Shown piece by piece: positions 42,092 through 50,000 of a DNA stretch of 64,000 bases. A program made the translations under genes and the position numbers. This stretch comes from Frankia nepalensis (GTDB taxonomy: Bacteria > Actinomycetota > Actinomycetes > Frankiales > Frankiaceae): assembly GCF_016786325.1 (NCBI RefSeq), contig NZ_JADWYU010000140.1, positions 32,891-96,890 on the forward strand, written 5' to 3'. Each line of letters opens with the position of its first letter. The stretch's first letter is position 1. The notes below the pieces were generated by a model, which was given only the letters and a program-made list of their open reading frames with translations, was not told the DNA's origin and ran no database searches.

Positions 42092-42292
42092 GGAACGGCC
42101 GTCGGTCACTTTCCGCGGCGCGGCCGGTCTTCGCCGGGCATGACCGGCTCGCGTCTCGGCCAGGACAGACGATCGTGATCCGCGGTCGGGCCCGCGGGTG
42201 CCGTGACCGGCGGCGCGACCGGAAACATGAGTTTCAGAGTCCGTAACCCCGCCCAACCCTCGGGATAACTCTCGCTACGTACAAATCCGGAT

Positions 42293-43504
42293 ATGGCGAC
42301 TCACCCCGCCTTTTCGGGCGCTTCTCGGCGGGAGCGCGTCCCGGCGCGTCGCGGGCGGCGGCTCGTCGGGCTGGTGGTCGTGGCGGCGACGGCGGCGCTC
42401 GCGGCCATGGGGGCTCCACCGCTGGCCGGAGCCGCGTCCGCCGTGGGGATGCCGCCGCTGGCCGGAGCCGCGTCCGCCTCGGGAGTCCTCGCCGCCGGAC
42501 CCACCGGCGGCGGGTCGCGGCCGACGTCCGCTTCCACGAGGACACCCGTAGGCGCGGCGGGGATTCTTGGCTTTCTCCCCACGCGCGACGACCTGACCGG
42601 CTTGCCCTCGTCACCGACGCCCGCTGCCGCCCTCGCCGCGTCCGATGCGCCCGCTGCCCCCGCCGCGTCCGCCGCGTCCGCCGCTCCGGAGCCCGACGCG
42701 TCGGAGCCGGACGCGTCGGCACCGGGGGCGTGGGTGGGGGAGGACCCAGCCAGGATCCCCATGGCCGCGTCCGGTCCGATGTCGTCGTTCGCGCCGGTCC
42801 TCGCGGCCGAGTTCCGCTCTTACCTCGCCATGCGCCCAGGCGCCGTAAGCGTCGCCCTCTACGATCGGAACACCGGGCTCACCGTGGATGTCTCGAACTC
42901 GGATAGGAAAGGCTGGGAGACCGCGAGCACGGTGAAGCTCGACATTCTGGCGGCCCTCCTGACCCAAACCGGCGAAGGCGGCCAGTTGGCGGCCGCGCAG
43001 CTCAGGCTCGCCCGGCCGATGATCTCGGTCAGCGACAACGCGACGGCGAGCGCGTTGTGGCGGCAGGCCGGCGGGCAGGGGGGAATGGATGGGTTTTTCC
43101 GCAATCTCGGCATGTCCTCGACGACCGCCGGGATGGGCGGGAAATGGGGGCTGACGAAGACCACCGCCTTCGATCAGCTCCGTGTGCTGCGGGCGGTCTC
43201 CTACCCGGGCCCGGTCCTGTCCGAGAACGCGCGGGCGACCGCCGCGGGCCTGCTCGACACCGTGGTCTCGTCCCAGCGCTGGGGCCTGACCGCCGGCGTC
43301 CCGGACGGGGTCGCCGTCCAGATCAAGAACGGCTGGCTACCCTACGACGGCGGCTGGGTGATCAACAGCCTCGCCCACGTGCACGGCGCCGGCAAGGACT
43401 ACGTGATGGCCGTCTACACCCGGAACAGCCCGACGATGGGCGTCGGTATCGAGACGATCTCGGGCCTGTCCCGCCTCGCCTGGCAGGCAGTGCCGCCAGC
43501 CTGA
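42293..43504 (+). CDS. Secreted serine hydrolase, class A beta-lactamase-like (copy 2, extended)
   Basis: Length is 403 residues. The catalytic domain (about 165-403) is nearly the same as in copy 1: ASTVK (Ser 212, Lys 215), SDN (247-249) and a KNG motif. Between the signal peptide (LVGLVVVAATAALAAMGA) and the domain there is a 115-residue Ala/Pro/Ser-rich spacer, probably a wall-spanning or flexible linker. It starts with a duplicated PPLAGAASA segment made by a 24 bp DNA repeat. Gene duplication followed by gain of a linker explains the pair. Confidence 0.87.
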   Translation: MATHPAFSGASRRERVPARRGRRLVGLVVVAATAALAAMGAPPLAGAASAVGMPPLAGAASASGVLAAGPTGGGSRPTSASTRTPVGAAGILGFLPTRDDLTGLPSSPTPAAALAASDAPAAPAASAASAAPEPDASEPDASAPGAWVGEDPARIPMAASGPMSSFAPVLAAEFRSYLAMRPGAVSVALYDRNTGLTVDVSNSDRKGWETASTVKLDILAALLTQTGEGGQLAAAQLRLARPMISVSDNATASALWRQAGGQGGMDGFFRNLGMSSTTAGMGGKWGLTKTTAFDQLRVLRAVSYPGPVLSENARATAAGLLDTVVSSQRWGLTAGVPDGVAVQIKNGWLPYDGGWVINSLAHVHGAGKDYVMAVYTRNSPTMGVGIETISGLSRLAWQAVPPA

Positions 43505-43684
43505 GGAGGGCCGCGCGGGCCGTCCATGGCGCCGCGCCGCGAGGCGCCCGCCGGTCCGCGACGCGGCTGACGGACGAATGCGCGGCTGTGCGGTGGCCGA
43601 CAATGCGCGGTGGCCTACTACCGGGACATCTGGTCGCGTCAGGGCCTACGCTGACCTGCTAGCGGGCTGGGGAGGGCGGGGCGG

Positions 43685-44857
43685 ATGACGGCGGACGAGG
43701 CGGTCCCCGGGGGAACGAGGCACGGCGGCGAGAGCGCGGCGCGTACGGTCTCGGTTCGCTTCGGCGAGCCGGCCGCCCACGGCGCCGACGAGGGTGATCT
43801 CGGCATCGTCGACATCGCCGAGTCGTTGTCCACGCTCAAGGCCGAGGGTGGCTGTCTCTGGCTGGGTGGCGACGAGACGGTCGCGATCGAGCGGGTGACC
43901 CTGAACGGGGCCGGCGACGCGTACGGCGACCACGTGTCCTACCCGATCAGCGATTTCCTGCCTCTGCCCGAGGGACCGGACAAGGACGGGGTCGTTCCGG
44001 AGATCGACATCGAGGGCCTCGACCGCGACGGCGGCTACCTGTGGTTCCTCGGTTCGCACAGCCTGACCCGTAAGCGGGTGAAGCCGCACCACGCGACGGA
44101 GCAGGCGCTGCTGCGGCTCGCGAAGGTCAGCAAGAACCGCAACCGGTACCTGATCGGCCGGATCCCCGTCGTCATGTCGGCTGGCCTGCCGGTGCTGGTC
44201 GCGACGGCCTCCGACCCGGACCGCCCGGGCGGGAAGCTGACCGCCGCGGCGACCGGCCTGCGCAAGCAGACCCGGCTGACCACCGCGCTCGCCGACGACG
44301 AGCACCTCGGCCGGTTCCTGAAGATCCCCAGCAAGGACAACGGCCTGGACATCGAGGGTCTCGCGGTCGTCGGTGAGAAGATCTATGTGGGCCTGCGCGG
44401 CCCCGTCCTGCGCGGCTGGGCGATCGTGCTCGAGCTTCGCCTGGCAGAGGGCGCTGGCCAGGACCTGGTGCTCGCCCCCGTCGACCCCAAGGCCAGCCCG
44501 GACCGTTACCGCAAGCACTTCCTCGACCTCGACGGCCTCGGTGTCCGCGACATCCTGGCCCATGGCGACGACCTGCTGCTGCTCGCCGGGCCGACGATGG
44601 ACCTCGACGGCCCGGTCAGGGTCTACCGCTGGCGCGGCGCCGCGCACGCGACGACGAGCGTGGTCGTCACCGACGAGCAGATCGAGCACGTCGTCGACAT
44701 TCCCTACGGCGACGGCGACGACCATGCCGAAGGCATCACCCACGCGCCGGGTGACGAGTCGTCCCTGCTGGTCGCCTACGACAGCCCCGCTCCGCGCCGC
44801 CGCCCGCATCCGCACGAGATCCTGCTGGACGTCCTCCCACTGCCCACGGCGCTCTGA
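43685..44857 (+). CDS. DUF3616 domain protein (beta-propeller-like)
   Basis: Length is 390 residues. It shows DUF3616-type repeats: LWLGGDETVAIERV, DIEGLDRDGGYLWFLGSHSL, LDIEGLAVVGEKIYVGLRGP and HAEGITHAPGDESSLLVAYD. Repeated 'IEGL...G..LW..GSH' segments fit a six- or seven-bladed propeller. No signal peptide, so it is probably cytoplasmic. Function is unknown. A strong GGGGAGG precedes the ATG. Confidence 0.8.
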   Translation: MTADEAVPGGTRHGGESAARTVSVRFGEPAAHGADEGDLGIVDIAESLSTLKAEGGCLWLGGDETVAIERVTLNGAGDAYGDHVSYPISDFLPLPEGPDKDGVVPEIDIEGLDRDGGYLWFLGSHSLTRKRVKPHHATEQALLRLAKVSKNRNRYLIGRIPVVMSAGLPVLVATASDPDRPGGKLTAAATGLRKQTRLTTALADDEHLGRFLKIPSKDNGLDIEGLAVVGEKIYVGLRGPVLRGWAIVLELRLAEGAGQDLVLAPVDPKASPDRYRKHFLDLDGLGVRDILAHGDDLLLLAGPTMDLDGPVRVYRWRGAAHATTSVVVTDEQIEHVVDIPYGDGDDHAEGITHAPGDESSLLVAYDSPAPRRRPHPHEILLDVLPLPTAL

Positions 44858-44890
44858 CGGCCGCGAAGGCCGCGGAGCGCCGTCGTGACC

Positions 44891-44960
44891 GGCGGTTCCG
44901 CTGAGCCGGTTCCGCTGAGCCGGTTCCGCTGAGCCGGAGCCGCTGAGCCGGAGCCGCTCG
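44891..44960. repeat. 14 bp tandem repeat, five units
   Basis: The unit GCCGGTTCCGCTGA is repeated five times without gaps; the last two carry GAGCC for GTTCC. The array lies between the DUF3616 and DUF222 genes, which converge here. No terminator other than this array is seen. Confidence 0.85.
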
Positions 44961-45070
44961 CGGCATGGTGCCCGCCGGCGCGGTCAGGCCGGCCGAGGCG
45001 CCGACACCGCGTCGCGCGTGATACCAGCGCCTCACCCGCCTGCTCGGTGACGTCGATTCTCGGCGCGCAG

Positions 45071-46783
45071 TCACCCTCGATACCTGCGCGCGGCCGACCT
45101 CCGCTTGTCTGACCGCGCGCCGCGGCCGCCGGTGACCGGGCGGCGGCTGTGGTGGGGGTGCCGGGTTGGCGGTCGTTCCCGGTGCCCGCCAGGTCGAGGG
45201 CTTTCCGGATCGCCACCGTCGGCGGGTTGGGCCGGCGCGGGAAGGTCTTCGACGCGCGGAAGGTCTTCGACAGCCCGCTCGCCGCGTGAGGCCCTGGCGG
45301 CCGGGTTCCAACGGTGCTGGGTGAGGACGAGCACCGAATCGGAGAGGTGTAGCCGGCCGCCGTCGCGGGTGGATATCGCGTCGTCGTCGAGGTCGGCGGT
45401 CGTGGCGGCGAGGATCTCGGTGGCCCGCGGGCCGGGGTCGACGGGCGGCGCGGGACGCAGGACCCGGCCGTCGGGCAGGATCGCGATGATCGTGCCGTCG
45501 GGGCCGCGTTCGAGGGTGATGCCCTCGTCGTGAACCGTGCGGTGGTGGGTGCCGCAGAGCAGGGTGAGCAGGTCGATGTCGGTCGCACCCTCGTCGGCGA
45601 CCCACTCCGCCAGGTGGTGGATGTGCAGCCAACGCGTGTGTTCGCAGGCCGGATAGGTGCACATCCCGTGGTCGCGGGCGAAGACCGCGTCGCGTAGCCG
45701 CCGGCTTGGGAAGCGGCGGCGCCGGCCGAGGTACAGCGGGTTGCCGTCGGCGTCGGACAGCAGTGCCCGCAGGAGCCCGTCACAGCCAAGCCGGCGCAGC
45801 ACGCCGGCGGACAGCCCGATCCCGGGCTCGACGTCGGCGCGGAACAGCCGTCGGTGAACCCCTGCGGGCGCCGGGCCGGCGTCGTCGCGCGTGCTCGGGC
45901 CACGGGCCTCGTCGGTGTCGTCGGCCGCCGCGACGGGGCCGCCGGCGCCGTCCGGCTGGTCGGGGCCCGCGGCGGGCTGGTCGGCGCGCAGAAGGGTGTC
46001 CACGTCGACGTGGACGGTGACCGTGTGGGACGGCAGGAGCAGGCCAGGGGCGGGTCGGTGGAGGAAACCGGCGGCGAGCGCGACCAGCGCGTCCGCGTCC
46101 GCCCGGCGGTCCCGCGGCGCCGCGACGATCTCCCCGTCCGCCGGCGGCCGGTCCGGCTCGCCCGCGGCCGGGAGCGGGGACGTGTCCGCCAGGCTCGCCC
46201 GGGCCGCGTCGATCGCCGCGACCAGTTGCGCGCCCTCGTCGGCCGGCAGCACCGCCGACAGGCGCAGCGTTCCGTCCCGTTCCGTCCGCCACGACACCCG
46301 CCGGCCCGCCCGCTGGGCCGGATGGTCGCCACTGAGCCGCTCACAGGTCGCGGCGAGCCGTTCGAGCTGCGCGGCGGTGCAGCACTGGGCGTGGTTGAGC
46401 CAGGCCCGTTCGCTGTCCGGCTCGGCGACCCGGGCCACCGCCCGGACCTTCGAGTAGGACAGCCGGCCGGCCGCGAACGCGGCCCGCACCGCCGGCAGCG
46501 TCTCCAGCGCGTGCCCGACCGCCAGGTGCTCCCGCGCCGTGCGCACCGCCACGCCGCATCGCCAGGCCAGCCAGTGGGCGCAGGAGGCGAACCCCTGCCC
46601 GCGCCAGCCGCCGCGCCGGTCGAACGCCGCGACCAGGACCAGCCAGCCGCACGTCGCCGCGGCCAGCCGGCCCGCCCACGCCACGATCTCCCTTTCCAGC
46701 GCCGCCAGTTCGGCGGCCTCGACGTCCACCGCCAGCCCGGCTGCGGGCTCGGACGGCTGCTCGGACGCGGTCATCGTGATCAT
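45071..46783 (-). CDS. DUF222 / HNH endonuclease domain protein (13E12 family)
   Basis: Length is 570 residues. The N-terminal DUF222 region (about 15-330) includes GFASCAHWLAWRCGVAVRTA and VRAVARVAEPDSE. The C-terminal HNH site reads CTYPACEHTRWLHIHHLAEW followed by LLTLLCGTHHRTVHDEG. Such proteins are repeated many times in actinobacterial genomes, move with mobile elements, and have no settled role. The ATG at 46783 is chosen with GGTGG 8 nt upstream; other ATGs at 46789, 46774 and 46879 are in frame. Confidence 0.85.
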   Translation of the reverse strand: MITMTASEQPSEPAAGLAVDVEAAELAALEREIVAWAGRLAAATCGWLVLVAAFDRRGGWRGQGFASCAHWLAWRCGVAVRTAREHLAVGHALETLPAVRAAFAAGRLSYSKVRAVARVAEPDSERAWLNHAQCCTAAQLERLAATCERLSGDHPAQRAGRRVSWRTERDGTLRLSAVLPADEGAQLVAAIDAARASLADTSPLPAAGEPDRPPADGEIVAAPRDRRADADALVALAAGFLHRPAPGLLLPSHTVTVHVDVDTLLRADQPAAGPDQPDGAGGPVAAADDTDEARGPSTRDDAGPAPAGVHRRLFRADVEPGIGLSAGVLRRLGCDGLLRALLSDADGNPLYLGRRRRFPSRRLRDAVFARDHGMCTYPACEHTRWLHIHHLAEWVADEGATDIDLLTLLCGTHHRTVHDEGITLERGPDGTIIAILPDGRVLRPAPPVDPGPRATEILAATTADLDDDAISTRDGGRLHLSDSVLVLTQHRWNPAARASRGERAVEDLPRVEDLPAPAQPADGGDPESPRPGGHRERPPTRHPHHSRRPVTGGRGARSDKRRSAARRYRG

Positions 46784-47089
46784 GTGCATCGCCACCAGCC
46801 AGGAATCAGGGGCCACCGACACCGTCAGGATCCCACCCGGGTCCGACAATTCTCGACTGTCGCCGCAGGTCGGGGCCATGATCGGCCGCGACGTGCCGCC
46901 GAGGAGGCCCCTGGAACCGGCGCGAGCTGGCTCCCGCCCGGCCTCCGCCGAGGCTTGTGGAGACGGGGCGCCGCCGGCGGCTGTGCCTCGTAAGACGGCG
47001 GCGGCGGTTCCGCGGAACCGCCCTCGGGACGCCGCGGCGTTTCCCTCAGCGGTGCTGGGAGGCCGGCGGCTGCCGCGCGTGGATGGCGG
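46784..47089. other. Interval between the TIR-NACHT gene end and the DUF222 gene start
   Basis: No gene is seen in these 306 bp; the two genes point the same way. The perfect palindrome at 47003-47022 is the likely terminator. A short dyad, CGACA-ATTCTCGAC-TGTCG, lies at about 46845-46863, upstream of the DUF222 gene. Confidence 0.5.
47003..47022 (-). terminator. Probable terminator of the TIR-NACHT gene
   Basis: GGCGGTTCC-GC-GGAACCGCC is a perfect 20 bp palindrome 68 bp after the stop at 47090. Confidence 0.55.
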
Positions 47090-50000
47090 TCAGGGCAGGT
47101 CCAGCGGCGCGTCGTCCGGCAGCCGGCGGATCGACGGCAGGTAGGCGTCGAGCTCACCCGGTTCGAACCGGCGCAGGCCCAGCGCCCACCAGAACACCCC
47201 GGCCGGGTCGCCCGCGAGCTTGTAGGAGCCATCCGGCAGCAGGGCGGCCCAGCCGTCGTCCGGCAGGTCGAGCAGCGCGACCCGCTCACGCCCGGTGTCC
47301 GTGTCCCAGAGGCGTAGGGTCCCGTCGTCCCCGGTGCTCGCGAGCAGGGCGCCGGCCGGGTCGAAGGCGATGGCCCGCACCTGGCCGAGGTGGCCGGCCA
47401 GGGTATGCCGGCACGCGCCGGCCGCGACCTCCCATACGTGGATCCGGTCGTGCACGGCGGCGGCGAGCAGGCCGCCGTCGGAGCTGAAGGCCAGCGCGTG
47501 CGGGTTGGCTGCCGAGCCGGCCGGGGCCGTGAGCACGCCTGTCGCACGCCCGTCGCGGTGGTTCCACAGCTCGATCGCTTCCCGGTCGTGGCCGAGCCCT
47601 GCCAGCGTGTGCCCGTCCGGGCTGAAGGCGATCGGACCCGCCAGCGGGATGGTTCTTGACCCGGCACGGGTGCCGATCCTGCTGACCGTGGTGCGACGAA
47701 AGTCCGTCATCGCCACATGGCGGTTGTCCGGGCTGAACGACACTTTGGGTGTGCTTCGCAATCTGCGTCGGCGCATCGGGCCCGCCCATCCCCAGGGAGG
47801 CCGCCCCGACGCCGTACGGATGACGGCCACTTCGTCGTACGACGTCACCGCCAGCAGCGAACCGTCCGGGCTCAGCGCCGCGGCCGCCTGCCCGAACGGT
47901 CGCCGATGTTCCGCGATCTTCTCCATCTCGTCGCCGGAGCAGTCCGTGACCACGACCTGGCCGTCGCCGGCGGCGACCGCTGTCCGCCCGTCGCCGCTCA
48001 ACAGCGACGTGCCGCGGTAGCGTCCCGGCGAGTTGACCCGGCGGGACGACAGCAGCGCGCCGGTCCGCTTGTCCCAGGTCCTGACGATGGTGCCGGGGCC
48101 GAGCGTCCGCACGCGCCGGCCCTCGTCGACGAACGCGACACCGGCGAAGGACCTGAAGGTGAGGTTCTCGGTCCGCGCGGCGGGCCCAACTGGCCGTCCG
48201 CGCCCGACGTACACCTTCTGACGCTGGCCAACCGGCGCCACGGCGTCGTCCCCGGCTCCGGGCACGACGAGCGGGATCAGCTCGACACCCGTGGCCGTGG
48301 AACAGGCGATCTCCGTCCCGTCCGGGTGGAAGGCGAGGCCGGACCCAAACCGGATCGAACCGCTGGTCCTCGGCTCAACCACCTTCTGTCCCGAGGAGAG
48401 GTCCCAGACGACGACGCCGTTCGACTCGGCCTGCGCGAGCAGGCTGCTGGTCGGATGGAAGGCCACCGGGCCTGACCACTGGGTGCGGTGGCTGCTCCGG
48501 GTGACCTGGGGGCCCAGCCTCCAGACGGTCAGCGTGTCGCCGCTCCCGGGGGCCGCGTCGGACACCGTGACGAGAATCCCGCCGTCCCGGCCGAACTGGA
48601 CGTCCCGTACCCGGCCCTCGTGTGGCAGCCAGTGCGCCTCCTGCCCGGAGGGCAGCTCCTGAACGCGTACCCCGTAGGTCCGCGAGGCGCGGTCGCGGAG
48701 GCCCAGGGCGACGAGGCGGCCGTCCGGGCTGACGGCGACGGTTTCGCCCCCTCCCAGGGGCTTCTCGAACATCTTTCCGGCCGAAAGGTCCAGTAGCCGC
48801 GCGGCGCCCTCCTGCTGGTCCACCGCGACGGCATGTCGTCCGGACCGGTCGACCGCCAGAGCCACGACCGGGCTGGGAAGGTCGACCGTGCTGACCAGGC
48901 GCCCGGGCAGGCTGTGAGGACCCGCGTCGCCGGCCGGAGCGGCCGAGGGCGCGGCGGCATCCGGCCGAAGGTCCCACATCCGGACTGTCCCACCGGTCGC
49001 GATCACGAGCAGTCCGCCGTCCGCCGTCGCGGCCAGTCGCGTCGGCGAGTCGGCGGCGAGCGGCAGCACCCGCAGGGCCCGGGCGGCGACCGGATCGATC
49101 AGCAGGACGACCGGGCCGTGGGCGGCGGCGAGCAGCCGCCCGCCCAGTAGGTACACGACATCCCCGGCCTCGTGGTAGGGATGCACCTGCGGGACCAGTC
49201 GTTCCCGGTTGGCGATGAGGGCGGGCCGGAGCTCCGGCGTGTCGTGGGCGGACGCGTCGAGGGCGGCGCCGATGACCGCGGCCTCGGCCCACCGGCCGCC
49301 GGTGAGTTTCGCGCCCGCGAGCGAGCCCCCGAGCACGGTGGCGCCGGTGAAGTCCGCCTGGCTGAGATCGGCGCCGCCCAGGTCGGCGTGCCGCAGCACC
49401 GCGCCGGTCAGGTCGGCGTGGCTGAGGTCCGCGCGGGCGAGCGTCACCTCGTCGAGGCTGGCCCGGACCACCTGGGCACCGCGCAGGCTGGCCTCGGTCA
49501 GGTCGAGGCCGGCGAGGCGGGCGCCGCGCAGGTCCGTCCCGGACAGGTCGGCGCCGCGCAGGTCGAGGCCAGAAAGATCCCGGCCACGCAGATCCTGCCC
49601 CGCGAGGCTGGCGCGGCGCCGGCCCGTCCGCACCTCAAGCCGGCCGCTGATCGCGATCGCGTTCGCGACCGCGGCGTCCGGGGCGCCGCGCGTGCTCAGC
49701 GTCGTCGCGGCCCATCCGACGGCCCGTTCCCGCGCCGCCGGGTCGCGCCGCAGCGCGTCGCAGAGGAAGTCGACCATCAGCGGGGACATCTCGCGGCCAC
49801 CGAGCGGGCCGGTGCCGGCGCTCTCGCCGGCACCCAGCCGCCGCGCGGTCTCGTCCGCGATCAGGTACTCCTGCACCGACGAGTGGACGAAGCCGAACCG
49901 GTCGTCGTCCTGGCGGACCAGCAGGCTGCCGGAGCCGACGGTGTGGGTGGCCTGGCCCGGCTCCATCCGCAGCCGGGTGAGATCGGCCAGCACCGACCTG

